A stretch of DNA of 64,000 nt from contig VWZL01002559.1 in assembly GCA_013396915.1 (NCBI GenBank), forward strand, positions 372,001-436,000, written 5' to 3'. The translations under genes were made by a program, and so were the position numbers. Origin of the DNA: Stercorarius parasiticus (Eukaryota; Chordata; Aves; Charadriiformes; Stercorariidae). A model generated the notes under the pieces. It made no database searches. It was not told the DNA's origin and saw only the letters and a program-made list of their open reading frames with translations. Numbering within the stretch: position 1 is the stretch's first letter; each line of letters starts with the position of its first letter. Below are positions 33,711-46,710 of the stretch, piece after piece.

Positions 33711-35786
33711 AAACTAGCCAATGCAGGAATATCTATCAAAATCAGGTGACAAGTGACATTTGGAAGTGATTTATGTTCACCTCCCAGAAATAACAGATTG
33801 TAGGCGTACATTGGCAAATGAGTATAAGCCAGTACAGACTCATTAAAATCCATCCAGAAAGGCTGTCAAAATCAACAGAGAAATCTCTACAGGAACAAGA
33901 CATCATCCTATTTGTTCTCATCTTTTATATTTATCAAAGAAAAAAAAACACAAAAAAAGAGATAAATATCAAGCAGGTAGTTGAGTGTTTGATAAAAACA
34001 GCTGCTCATAATGAATAAACTAGTGACTGAATTAACCTAGGAATTACACAAAAGTCACAGGTATCCAGCGGTTACACTCTATATAAAGCTGGTCAGCTGG
34101 CTGGGTATCGTAGAATAATTCATCCAAAGCATTTCTTTCGATGTATGAAGGAAATGCAAGTGCAAGAAAGCTCCCAGCAATACCATCAGCAGAGAAACCA
34201 TGCTAGCATTGCACCGCTGACACTGCAGGTATTCACATAGTCCAACACTCCAAGGATGCACCTGAGCAACGTGGCAACAAGGAGGCTGCCATTTTGCATG
34301 TGTTAGCTCCAGCCATCATCTTAGGGAAAAGGAAAATACTGAGCTATCCCCAGGAAAAATGGGAATGTAATTTTAGGGAAGCTAAAGGCTGCCAGGATGG
34401 TGAAATTGGATTGTTTCATTGGAATTACCTAATCTATCATTTCTGTCAGAGTAAATTCTGATATCCATGAATACTGAGAATGTTAATAAAACAGCAGTTG
34501 GAGTACTATTTCTAATTTTTTATGTTCTTTTTTCCCTATAGAAGGCACTTTGAAAATTCATAAACTCCAGTGACAACTCCAATAAGTAGGCTTAATTCTG
34601 GCAAAATAGTAAGGTCCCTTCTAACAGCTCAATATCTTACTGTTTGCATCTACAATGCTGATTTCACCACTGTAATATATGTAATACTACAATACTCACA
34701 CTAAGGCAGATATTTTCATACCTAGACAGTTTTTCTGAAATTTATGGTTTTGTTCTGGCTTGGGGATTTTTGGTTCATTTCTTTTTCCTAAGGTACTGCT
34801 ACTGCTTTTTACCAGTGTGTGCAGCAGTAATAATTTAAACATTGTTTTAAATGTTGTCATAATGTTATTCCCACTTTAAAACACTGAAAAGGGACAAGGA
34901 GGAAAAAAACCCAAATATCAAAGTCCCCAAACCCAACTGTAGGTACGCCCAACATTTGGTAAAATTCTGAAATTATAAACGTTTTATTGCATGTCTTGCA
35001 ATGAAGTGTTACTGCATACTCTGGTGTTAAACTACAAGAAATTCAATACCTTATTCAAATTATCTAGAAATAAAATGTTTTCCTGCCTTCACCTTTTTTC
35101 ATCCTTTACACAGAAGTCAGACTTCACCTCTTTATTTTTAGCAACACTATTCATTTTTACCTCAAGCTCCTAAGAAAATATTCCCTATGAGATGAGAGCG
35201 GTTCTCTTATAAAAAACACTCATAATAATCACATGAAAGGATAGTTTGCAGCTATTTTCAATAATAACTGCAAATCCCACTGCTACCCGTTCCCTCCGTC
35301 TGTCATAGCACACATAACCTGACTTATGGCTATTTTCTAACAATGTGGATCATGAGTCAATGTCATGCGGGAGGGGAAGAGGAGGAATTCACTCTTCTAC
35401 TAGGGGTCACTGACAGTTACAAACTTCATGAGGTTATATATACGTGAGCTACAGCATTAAGGGATCACTGCAGACAGAACATTTTAAGAATGTTTTTAAA
35501 TATTTTTAAAGACTTGCAATGTCAGGTGTAGGGACAGATGGATTAGCAGCAAGAGACCATCTGATGACAGATAAAGGGAATGCTGGTTATCTGATGATTA
35601 CAGAGCTAAGGAGAGTTTATCACGCAGTTTTCCCCTAAGCAAGATTTACTTTACATTATAACCTTCTTGATGCTGAAAAAACCCCAAGAAAGTCCATTAT
35701 CGTGCAAAGGATAATCACGCAGTTGGTACCGGCACCTGATATAATTAGATCATGCTAGTTTCCAAAGTTACAGCAGTCAGAAGTAT

Positions 35787-35812
35787 GTAAAAGCCTACTG
35801 TAAAAGCCTACT
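35787..35812. repeat. 13-bp perfect tandem duplication
   Basis: gtaaaagcctact occurs twice, back to back. Confidence 0.95.
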
Positions 35813-36240
35813 TTATAAAGGACTCATAGAAAAATGAATCAGATTAATTTATACTTTGGATGTTTTAGTAAAAAAAATAATTTCCTAACATGTCTAGCAT
35901 TGCCACCAAGTCTCAGTGGATCAAACACAAAGATTTAGACATGATTAAAGAAAGATCCAGCAATAACGTAAAATGAGACAGAAGAATAAAAGACACGAAG
36001 ATTGGTACCAAACTACGTTTTGCAGCATCAGAACCCACTCGTTCTGTATAAGAGAAATTTGAGTTATCTTCCAATGGCCTTCCTCAAAAGCAAACCACGG
36101 TCATTAATCCCCTACTGAAATAAGGGCAGAATGGAAGAGTGGATTTCCTGGAGCAGAAGAGGAGCGCATTCATGGCTCCCCCCACCCACAGGAGGCACTG
36201 GGGTGGGATCCCTACCCTGCAGCCATGGCCACACGCTTGC

Positions 36241-36253
36241 CGCTGAGTCAGCG
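36241..36253. promoter_or_regulatory. Palindromic AP-1 / MARE-like site
   Basis: cgctgagtcagcg is a perfect 13-bp palindrome around a central G. It contains the AP-1 core TGAGTCA extended to GCTGAGTCAGC, the shape bound by Maf and bZIP factors. It sits in a locally GC-rich patch of intron W4/W5. Function is inferred from the motif alone. Confidence 0.3.
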
Positions 36254-37128
36254 AGAAAAGCATGGAAGAGAGCGGAAATGCAAAAACCCCTGCATTTTAT
36301 CCTCAGCACTTTCAACTTTGGGACTCACCTCCCGTCACTGTTTCTAAACTGTAAAATGGAATTAATTCTCCATTGTCAAGATTAATTATCAAGCGCCATA
36401 CACATAGGTCAGAAACAAAGTTTCTGCTTCTTAATTTGCCCTTTGTATTGCTGTAGTAATATAACGTACAAGTTTAGTAGCCGGCACATGCTTCCAGTCT
36501 GCACATCCTATACTGATTTTATCCATTTAGTCGAGTTGAAACTTTAGTCATATTTTTACAAGCTATTTACATATAGTATCCATGAAATCTGCAGCTGTTC
36601 CATGGCAAAGCTTTTCCTTGTCCAAATACAACATGAAAAACATTTGTCCTCAGTAGGCACTGGTTACAATGTTAAGACAATTAGTGAAGTCGCAACTGCG
36701 TGCAATTTCCGTGGAAAGTGAGCACGCTGCAGTTATAATCATGGCAATTGCAATTCCTGCACGTCTCTTCTCTACTTTCAGAGTTGCATGTCACCGCATT
36801 ACTTAAAGGAATATTCTTTAATATCTCGGAGCATAATAAAACCTCTGCTGATCAGTCCTCCTGCATACTGCTCCTTGGGAGAAGGTTAAGTCATCTCAGT
36901 CCCATAGTTCAAAAAGCCCTATTTCGCTTTATCGGTTGATTAACAGTTGATTTTTTTATCAAGTTAATGATTTGACTTTTTATCAAGTAAAGTCTATTTC
37001 CAAAGCTCACTTCTATCTTCTTTGACATAATTAATTAAAAAAAAAAAGATAAAAACTGCAAGAAATCTGTAGTTAAGCTTATGTTCAGTTCCCCAAGAAA
37101 TGCTTTATAATGTCAGAATTTGCTTTAC

Positions 37129-37363
37129 CTCTGGCCTTACTGGGTCTTCAATGCCAACAACACAGATGCAAGTCAGGTCAGATAATATGTCGTTTTCGTT
37201 GTCCCAGTCAGGCTCTGGGCTGCTGTTGAAGTCTCGGAAAGCAACACAGATCGTTCTCAGTCCATCACAGGCCATAGGTTCAATCACTTTCTTCACCATT
37301 TCGTCTCGGTCACGTGGTCTGAAGATGCGAGGTTCACCAGCTGCATTAAGGATCCTGGAACAT
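37129..37363 (-). CDS. ATP2B2: ATP2B2 exon W4: distal N domain to DPVRPE
   Basis: A 235-bp exon. Its first base completes the lysine codon started in W3, then 78 codons follow: [20 protein letters not shown], then [20 protein letters not shown], through [20 protein letters not shown] to EDPVRPE. It forms the end of the nucleotide-binding domain and the return to the P domain; DPVRPE is the PMCA form of the conserved DPPR motif. The start was set at 37363 because KKCSRILN matches the family spacing (PMCA2 has KKCCKILN as I recall). A second acceptor 9 nt downstream would give KKILN and also keep the frame. The donor is CCAGAG followed by gtaaag. Confidence 0.95.
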
Positions 37364-37930
37364 CTTTTTTATTTATGAAAAAAAAATAAAAAAAATTTGA
37401 TGGCATATTTGCACAACTGCTGAAAAGTATTTCCTTGAATCAGCTTGTTTCATTCAACATTTTCTTTTTTTGATGGCAAGTTTTAAATTTTTGGTGTAAA
37501 TTTCTAGATTAAACAAGAAGATTCATTAGTGAAATATCAGAGAATTTGTTTGTAACTAATTACAGAGACAGCACGACCCCTTCATCCATTAGTTCCTCAA
37601 TACCCATGCAATTAATGAGCTGACAAATTACAATGAAACTGAAAAATCCTTATTTTCCAAATGGGTTGAAACTCAAGAATCCACTTGTAAACTACTGAAT
37701 GTAGACCCAATTCTTTGGCTAGCCAACGATAAGAAAAACAAGCCAGTTTTGCAAGAGCGGGTGTTTGAAAAAAAATTACAAAAGAACAGTAACAGCTTAT
37801 TCTATTAAAGTGTATCGTATTTCTACTGTAAGTAGCACATTCCAAATACCGAAATTCCCATGTATGTCTTATTAAGTGTCAGGATGTTTTGCATTTTGGA
37901 AAAACACAGGAACTAATCCATTGAACTTAC
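37364..37930 (-). other. Intron W3/W4 (567 bp)
   Basis: Phase-2 intron, the shortest in the window. The U-rich tract sits unusually far from the acceptor because the last dozen bases are A-rich (cataaataaaaaag). No repeat element was seen. Confidence 0.85.
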
Positions 37931-38172
37931 TTCTTCAGAACAATTTCAGAAGCTCCTTTGCTGTACATTCGGAAGCTACCATCTGGCATTTTAATGACAG
38001 TACTCATTGACTTTCTGACAGAGTTGAACGTGTAAACTTTATAGAGTTTCTCCTCAGGGATGAGGTTCCGAACAGGCTCATAATCCTGCTTCAAATCCAG
38101 GACAAATCCCAAGAGGCCACACTCCGTCTTATTGCCCACCTGGCGAGGCAGGCCACCCTCTTTCTCTGGTGG
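37931..38172 (-). CDS. ATP2B2: ATP2B2 exon W3: N domain, KGAS motif
   Basis: A 242-bp exon. The acceptor is cttctctccag before CCACCAGAG; the donor is CTGAAGAA followed by gtaagttc. It starts in phase 0 and ends after two bases of a lysine codon. It encodes [20 protein letters not shown] and then the nucleotide-binding domain, including [19 protein letters not shown] and [10 protein letters not shown]. The lysine of KGAS lies in the ATP pocket of P-type ATPases. [16 protein letters not shown] is the PMCA2 form of a segment that differs in PMCA1 (ALLGLLLDLKRDY as I recall). It is separated by a short 567-bp intron from W4, which completes the split codon. Confidence 0.96.
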
Positions 38173-41100
38173 CTGGAGAGAAGAAAATATGAGATATTAA
38201 TTGCTCTAATGATAAGCAGTATACAATGCCTTCTGAACAATTAATAAAGTTACAGCATACAGTTTAATATCTGAAACTCTAAGTGTACAATCATGTGTCT
38301 TCCGATTTTTAAAAGCAAGCAAAAAATCCCTAGAGCTTTAACAGACTCACAATGAGGAAAATTTCTCCAGATAAATAGCTACATTTGCTCTCTTGCGTTT
38401 CTTTTCTTTGGAATTAGCTATTGGCAGTTGAATAGCTTGTGATGGTTAGGCAATACATCATTAAAAATGAAATAGCTTTCTTTAGGTTTAAAAGTAATTA
38501 ATTCTCATTTGTCACAGAGTATTTCCTTTTCTGGCTTGCTTAGCATTATATTGTTTTGCTGACTTTCACGGTTATAACGGTGAGTTAAAGAAAGATCTTT
38601 CCCTTTTTTTTTTCTACCAGGCATTTTTTATGTAAAAACAAATCTGCACCTAATTATAATAGTAAATCTCAACAAACAAACAAACATACATACATTTCAT
38701 TTACAAATTTCTTGTAAAAAAGAAAAAATTTCTTGAAAAAAAGCTCCTGTGTTGTCAAGACTCCAGACTGACTTAAAGTGACCCATGTATGAACTACAGA
38801 CTCTTGATAACTTAAATTTTCTTGTACTCTTTTGAATTAGCAAAGTGTTGCTTAAAGCATAGTTTAGCCCCAGCTTATGGGAACCAAAAGAAGGGAAAGT
38901 CCTTTCACAACTTTATTTTGCATTGAAAACAGGTTTTAATTTGATTCAAGACACAACTGTGAGTCATCATTTTTAACATGACTTAAATTTTTGCCTCACA
39001 TTGCAGAATTAGGACTGCAGGGCTATATTCAGAATCCACGTTTAATTTCACTATAGACTTTAAAATCCAGTCTACTTCAGAAATGGGAGTCCTAAGTAAA
39101 TGGAATTCCCTAAATTGCCCCTCAGTGGGATTGAGGGGTAATGTAGGGAGTGATTAAAATAGCAAATCAGTAATCCTACTGAGATTTGAATTCTTGCAAC
39201 AGCCACAAAAAGGGAAAAGGGGACCTTTAAGTAAGCATTAGCAAGTAAGTAAGTATTCCAGATAACCTCCAATTGCGGCTAGTTTAAAAAATGAAGGTCA
39301 GATAGATAATAATAGACTGGTCTAAACTGAAGTAAGCAAATAAACACAGATTCTCCATGAGAATCCTCTTCTATCACCAGGAAAATATATACCTGGTGAC
39401 AGACAGATTAATGTCATTTCTTTTTCAGAGAGATGCATCTATGGTGAGCAATACCTAATAATCTAAAAATCTCTGTCTTGAACAGATTTATCCTTCCAAA
39501 AAGAATTGTAACATCTTTCTTCTACATGAACCACCATTTTTACTGAGTTCTATGGGTCATATTTGTGTTTCTATGATATTTTAGCATTCCTCCAGGGTCA
39601 ATGTAAAACACTGACACTCAGCAAAAATGCTAATATGGTATTTTAATTTTATTATACAGTATAACAACTTGCCCTGCTATAATCACATTATACTGTGATG
39701 TAACTTCCCTCTGGATTCTCAAATTCACTTAAGAATCCCTAATTCAAAACCCAAGAGCTTGTAGTTATGTGCATCTGGAAGGATTGTTACATTCAGTGGA
39801 TATGAAAATCTGTTAGGAGTCAAAAGATACCCTTTAAAACACAGTTTTGTTTAAACAAATTAGGTTCATTTTCATGACACTGCAGGCACACGGTTCCTGA
39901 AACATGACAAGAACTTCAGGTTTCTCAAAGCACCAGAGTAACCAACTTCACTGCCTGGGTCGTGATGCTAGGAAAGGCCGATTTCTCTGTGCACATCAAA
40001 TCAAACTCCTTCCATTTTAGATCTAAATCCGCAGCTATGCTTTGGTTCTCTCTGCCACTGAAGTCAATGAATCTCAACACTGACTTAAATGGGAATGTGA
40101 GCAAGCCACTAGGAAACACACATTGGAAACCAATGAAAGACATCAATTTCTTTCCATCAAAGACATAGAATCCAAGACAATAGTCAATTTATACATATGT
40201 TTTCATCATGACCTGGTGCGAATGGATATTAAGAAAATAAAAATCTACTCTCATTTCACCAGACAGAAAACTAAATGTTAGAGGCCTCCTAAAATTATTA
40301 TTTCCACAAAAAGTAGATCACACTCTCCCCTTCTTACAGTGGCCTAAAAATAGATTTCTTTCAGTGAGTATCTTTCAAATGCAAAGACGTAAGCAAGAGT
40401 TAAAAAAAACAGCAAGAAGAAAATGAACAGACATTTCAGAAAGGTTTCAAAGTCTCACAAGTGGCCACCTCTCTCTAGAGCAGCTGCTGTCTCCATACTC
40501 TTTGTACATTACATTATAATAAAGCATATGGTGGTGAGAGCTGGCAAGTAGCACTTCCTTTCCTGCACTGTTTCAGCTCAAAATCTATATGCCAAAACTA
40601 GTCTCCTTGCAGATTGTTCTTGACAATCCTTTGCAGAAGCTGCTGGCTTTTCAAACTTCCTGCTGTGCTGTATCTAAATTTATTTACTGCTGACATCTGC
40701 AGTTTATGGCACCTGGAAAACAATTAAAAGGACAATCTAAAGGGGTTACTTTTGAATAATTAACTAGGAACAACTTCATCGACTCCTCGGAGAAAGAAAG
40801 CTCTTTGACAACATATGAGAGAAAGCCTTTGAACTGTGATTTGCAAACAGGAACTTAGTCTTTTGGAATGCTCTGTTTCCCAGTGAAAGCTTCTGCTACT
40901 CACAAGACAGCTACATACTGTACAATCTGCTACTAGAAAGAGATTCATCCAACAGCTACCTTCCACCGATCCATGTAAAATGTTTTCAAATATTTCTTCC
41001 CAGTCTTTATATTATTTATGTAATAATATTTCAGTTGTAAGCAAATACTTGCATGCAAACCAAACCGCAGACAGATGTTAAAAAAAAAAAGTTGCTACAA

Positions 41101-42958
41101 CTATCAAATCAAAATAGGTTTCTAGGTCAAAGTACAGCTGTATTATTAAGGCTTAAAAATACCGACCCAAAAGCTAGTATTGACCTAATACTGAATTTGG
41201 ATTACAAAAGGAATTTTCAGAATTATTTCACTGGAAAATAATTGACTAATAGAATGGGTTAAGAATGAAGAAAGATAAACTGTGGGCATAACTTAATGAG
41301 GTGCTTCAACTTTTAAAATTAGATTAGGAAATTATAATGCTTCCATTTTTACCATAACATTTACTAAGCCTTATTTTCCTCATTGCCCCTTTTGATGTGA
41401 GAAGAGAGGACATGGCAAGAAGATCCAAGTAGTCTTTCCAAATTAAAATTTTAGAATGGCATATATTATCTGAAGTCTTCATTTTTTTTATGTTATTCTC
41501 CTGTGTTCTACAGATTGATCTACTCCTTCTGAATAATGATGACTGTAAATACACCAATTTTCTTAAGATAAAAAATGTACTTTGCTAGAATATTATATCC
41601 GTATCGAATGCTCCATTTCAGCTCTATTCACAATAGGCAGACAGAGGAAACCCCATTTTTTAAATCAAATTGCAAAAATTTTTCCCTTTATTTACTCAAA
41701 AAAGAGAAAACGGAACAGGATGTGCAGGAATTTTCTCTGTATATTTAAACATTATAAAAATGTTTAAATTATAACACATATAAAATTTAAACTAACTGAG
41801 AAAGATGAACGCTGTTCGAGCCATGTAATATTTTGATTTTTAATTCTCAATCTGTAAAAAGGAGAACTACTAAAAAACTATAGTACTATCAAATTGAGAG
41901 ACATTCCCTTGTTATATGATTTGAGCCAATGGTTTAATGGAAGACATCTAAAGCAAGATTAATACATACTAAATTTATAATCAAATGGATCAGCTTTTTG
42001 TAGATACAAGTTTATTCAACTATTTCAAGCCAAACCAAGAAGACAGATTTAGAAATTACTGTTTATCTTAGAGAAAAACTTAAAAATGAAAGCAGTGAGT
42101 TCTTTTTAGCCAAGGATTAAGAAACTAAAACTATGTTTGACTAATTAAAGTTTTCAATTACAAAATGGGAAATGGGTTCAAAAGACGTGTTGACTGAGAG
42201 TAAGAAAGCAGCAATACTAGACATGAGCTGTTCCAGTTTCCATTTACGATTCCCCTGGGTGCTGGTACCTACAGAAGTTCAAGAGCACCACTGCTTTTTC
42301 TGCCTCGTGGTAGGGCCATTTCCACAGATCCTTCACCCCAGCTATAATCTGGATTCTGGTTGCCAAACATCAGAAACAAATTTGCTTTATCTTCTGTTTT
42401 GTTCTTTACTCTTTGTTGTGAGAGTATGTATTGTTTCCTAGCTGTTACCACCTCCACGCAACTACACAGAAACGCACATCCCTACATGAGAGTGCAACAG
42501 AAATGCAATCAGCCTGGAAACGGGCTGCAATTTTGACACACAAAGGTTCTCTTACAGAAATTTTTTTTCCACTTTCAGTTATTGTTTAGAAAGCTTACTT
42601 AATAATCCTGTCTGACTTTTCTCTTCCCAAAGTGTACTGTGGAACTTTCCTTTGGTTTTACTGAACTTCTGCCCACATTATACTTTCAGCGCTATCCCAG
42701 TGCATAGCATACTGCTGGCTTTCTGGGCAGAACACAACTGGCGTATTAATTACACACACGATGAGGATAATGCTAATTAACCAAACTCTAAACATTCTAT
42801 TAGAATTCTTGAAAAATCTTTTTGCAGATTAAAACAAAGAAAAACAAAACGCCAACTTAAAGATAAATTTCACTACAAATACTTGGCATCAGCCCTATAC
42901 TATTAACATGTTATGAATTTAATTTCCTAAGGTCTTTAGTTAAGAATAAAAGTTATAT

Positions 42959-42984
42959 CTTTATATCTTGTCTTTATATCTTGT
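42959..42984. repeat. 13-bp perfect tandem duplication
   Basis: tctttatatcttg occurs twice, back to back. Confidence 0.95.
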
Positions 42985-45900
42985 GCAGATTCTGATCTTC
43001 GCTGCCCCTGAGGACACATCTAGAGTAATATTATTGACTTGACTGATGAGGAAGAGCACAATTTGTCCTCAGACTGAAAAGAATTTTAAGTAGTTTTTCA
43101 TGTTAATGATTAATAATGTTACCTCTGTTTAATACAGAGCATAGAAAGCAACATATTTTCTGAAAATACATATGCTATTTTACAACCCAGAATCATCAAT
43201 GTAAGGCACAGTGCTGCTGAAATTCAGTTAAATTAAAGTCAAAAGACAGTTTTGAATTGGGGTCAGCATAAGGGATTGAAAAAAACCCAACCAGTTAACA
43301 ACTTGGAGCTGGTTGTGTAATCATTTTGGCATCCAAAGAACCAGGCTGCGTTAACCTTACATACCATTCTGATCTCTCTCACTGCATTTAAAGCCCAACA
43401 TTTAAAAGTTTAAAGATTTTTTTGTTTTGTTTTTAGTTCTTATGCACACTGCTGAGTAGACTAACATAGGTGTTCCCATTCACTTATATTATGCCTGTTC
43501 ATCAGAAAGTGAAGTTTGTCTTCTTTTTACCTTCAGAGGATTAAAACTTTTTATACACTAAACTGATAGGGATCTCTTCCTTTATTTCATTTCAAGCTCA
43601 AGGAAAGCATTTCAATTCCAAAGAACTAGAGGTCCTCATCCCTTAAGGATGGTGAGCCTCTAAAGTCCCAACTTCGATCAGTCTGTTCCATAATGCATTA
43701 TCTTTTGGGTCCCATGATTACACATTCATAATTTCAAAGCCTATGGTATATTTGGCTTTAAACCAGACAACAAAAAATGTTTGTGAACCCTTCAATAGAT
43801 GCCGTTCAGGCTCCGCTAACAAAGATTTTCTAAATATAACAGGATTTGTGTTTCACAGGCTATGTAATGGTGTTACACAGTGCTGTAGAGAAGCCAGAAA
43901 AATATTGTAGGGTGGCATGCAATATGTTTTGAGGAATGTTAATACAGCTCAGCTGAAATAATAAAGTTATAGGCTTAAACAAGGAATTTGATTGTGAAGA
44001 GTTTCTGACAGAGCAGACTCGGAGGAAAAAAAGAAGACATTCACTTCTAACGGTGGCGTATATTTTGAGCTCGAGGATTATCAAGAGCATGTTTTGTAGG
44101 AAAAAGAATCAGACAGGAAGAATCAAACAGAAAGTAACGGGAGAAGGGAAAGTGTTTTTAGTAAATTCCCCCTTTATTACCAAGTCGCTCGCATTTTCTT
44201 TTAATACTTCCTACATGATGCATACACTTAACATCTCCAGCACAGACAGGAGGACATGGAATGTTTGAATCCAAAATCAGTGGAAGGAACAGGATTAAGA
44301 GAAGAAAATGTTTTTACACAGATGTGTATTGGTAATCAAGCACGTAAGCAGTACTCCCTAGCACAAAATAGTTCTAAAAGAAAGGAGTATGTAGAGAGGG
44401 AAATAATAAATGGATCTCATAAATAAATAAATATCTGAAATTTCACTATTGCTGCCCTGAATTGATGCGTGTCCCATGTTTCTATTCTGAAAAGACTGGA
44501 AAAGGGGTTACACCAGGTAAATCCTTTTGGTTCCCATCATCCACCAAACCCTGATACCCACAGCAGCTCCATCTCCTGGGAAAATGTGTGCCACCTAAGT
44601 CACCACCAAGTTCTCACTATCTACACTCTAGGCACCAGCAGCCACCATCATAAGCCTACCAAAATCAAGGCAACTTATTCCAACTCCTGACTGAGAGGCA
44701 CTGGTTTGTTAGCCAGCCTGATACATCCCAGATGTAGGCAACCTAAGATGAAAGCACTGGAAACATGTTTCAGCAGTCACAAGAGATATAAAATCTGAAG
44801 ACTAAAATGAGAAATGTAAATATTGTGTAATGGTAAACTTACACATTTGTAAGTTATTACCTAATACTAGTGGCTTGCGCAGCTGCCTTCTCACCAAACC
44901 AGCTACTGTACAGCCCCTTAATTACTGCATTTAGACCTCCAAGCAACAGTAAAACCGTAGTCTCAAAAGTACATTTATATCGCATGTCAAGCCTAAGTTG
45001 GGACCCCAGCTTGCCGGCAGTTCAAATTATTAAAGCCGTAAGATAACCTCCGTATGTCTCATGGATCGAGACTGGCCAGGACACCCTGCTGAGCTCAGTT
45101 ACAGCATCTCAGCAAGAAACAAGCAGCAATGGAGAAGCAGGAGAAGAGATTCCCCACCACTGCTCAGACGCGTGTCACCCCGCAGCTGGCACGAAGCAGG
45201 TCCTCAGACAAGCGACAGCAGTGTCTCTGGCACAGGCCCCTGTCTTGTTATTTAACAACCATTTAACCATCAGATCTGCTCAAATTTCCTAGGAAATTGG
45301 TAAGAGGAATTTTTGACTCATTACTGTATAGGGTGTAAGAAACAACATATTTGTACAGTAGCCAGAACGATGCAGTTATTAGGTACAATTGGCATAAATA
45401 GATCTAACCACAACAGTTGGAGGATATTCAAATCCAGGCTTCCTGCATGAGATTAGCTCTGATGCAGGCTAATTATTTAATTTTTAGAAGGATAATTATT
45501 TAATATTTTTTTCCTATTATCTAAGACAGACCTGAAAATGATGGAACAATCTACTTAACTAATGCAATGCTGTGGTACCATGTAACTCTCGTTGCTTGCT
45601 GTTGAGATGGATACAAGCTTATTCAGATATAACGTTACATAAAAGCAGCGTTTTTCAACATCTCTTGTTGCCTCAAATAATAGCACGGCAATAATAATAT
45701 AAAAAGGGGCCAGCTGTAATTATGTAACGTATCAGAGTGACATTTCCTATCAACATGGCAAAGTGAAGAGAGCAGCAGTGATGTGGCTCAGCAAATGCTT
45801 GTTTCAGCTCACATAACAGGAACAAGGGAAAAATGATACTCTCCATAAATTCCCCCGAGAGTGATTATGAAAGAAGATGAAATCATGCATGAAGAACAGA

Positions 45901-46189
45901 CTGAAAGGCTGGTGTGACAGTCTCTAATTCCCTCTCTCATCGACTGCTACCTATTTTTACATTCAAAGGGAGCTAATACTTTGCCCTTAATTTTAATAGC
46001 CAATAATTAAATTACCCTTTTGGTTTGAAGGACAAATTTACCTTTGATTCATTTGAATGCTAAAAGGGTAAGGCCAAAAAATACTACCACAAACATGAAA
46101 ATTGTTTCTTCTTCTCCCTAGTTAAAGGTAGAAAATGGGTGTGTCAGTCCTGTATACACCTTCCACAGAAGTACAGAGTAGTGTTGGCT

Positions 46190-46710
46190 GGCAGGCACCA
46201 GTCTCCCTCTTTTGGAAGACCATCTAAGCCCAGCGCCTGGCGAAGCAGGTCCAACTACAGCAGGCTGCTCCGGTCCAGCTGGGTTTTGAATACCTCCAGG
46301 GAGGGAGACCACACACCCTCTACTGGCAACCACCCTCACAGTAAAATGTGTTTTCTCATGTTTAAATGGAAATTCCTGTGCTTCAATTTGTTCTCATTGC
46401 CTTGTTGCCTTTCACTGGGCACCACCGAGAAGAGTCTGACTCCATCTTCTTTATTCCCTCCCATCAGGTATTCAGACACACTGATAAGGTCCCCTATGAG
46501 CTTTCTCTTCTTTGGGCTGACCAGTCCCTGTTTTCTCAACCTCCACCTTGCTTGTCAGGCACTCAGCCCCATCATCCACATCATTAATGAGGTGAAGGAG
46601 TACTGGCCCCCTGATCACTTGGATACACCATTAGTGGTGGGCTTCCAGCTGGACTTTGCTGTCACCACACCCAGCAGCTCAGCCAGGTTTCCGTACTTCA
46701 TCAGTTTTTC
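46190..46710 (-). mobile_element. CR1 LINE fragment, older, internally deleted
   Basis: The plus strand shows the reverse complement of a CR1 element: GTCCAGCTGGGTTTTGAATA then CCTCCAGGGAGGGAGACCAC, then a block like GGGCACCACCGAGAAGAGTC. A further block, CATTAATGAGGTG followed by CTGATCACTTGGATACACCA and TGGGCTTCCAGCTGGACTTT, resembles a part of CR1 lying well upstream. The second block follows the first too soon, so a few hundred internal bases appear missing. The long plus-strand open frame from 46139 to 46849 runs antisense through this element and is not a gene. Divergence is higher than in the copy at 10.4 kb. Same orientation as ATP2B2. Confidence 0.82.

Larger units (their letters stand above)
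31285..37128 (-). other. Intron W4/W5 (5.8 kb)
   Basis: Phase-0 intron. It contains an ATGC tetranucleotide run at 33693-33710, a GC-richer patch at about 36130-36260 with a palindromic AP-1/MARE-like site, and a perfect 13-bp tandem duplication at 35787-35812. The rest looks like ordinary AT-rich unique intron. Confidence 0.85.
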
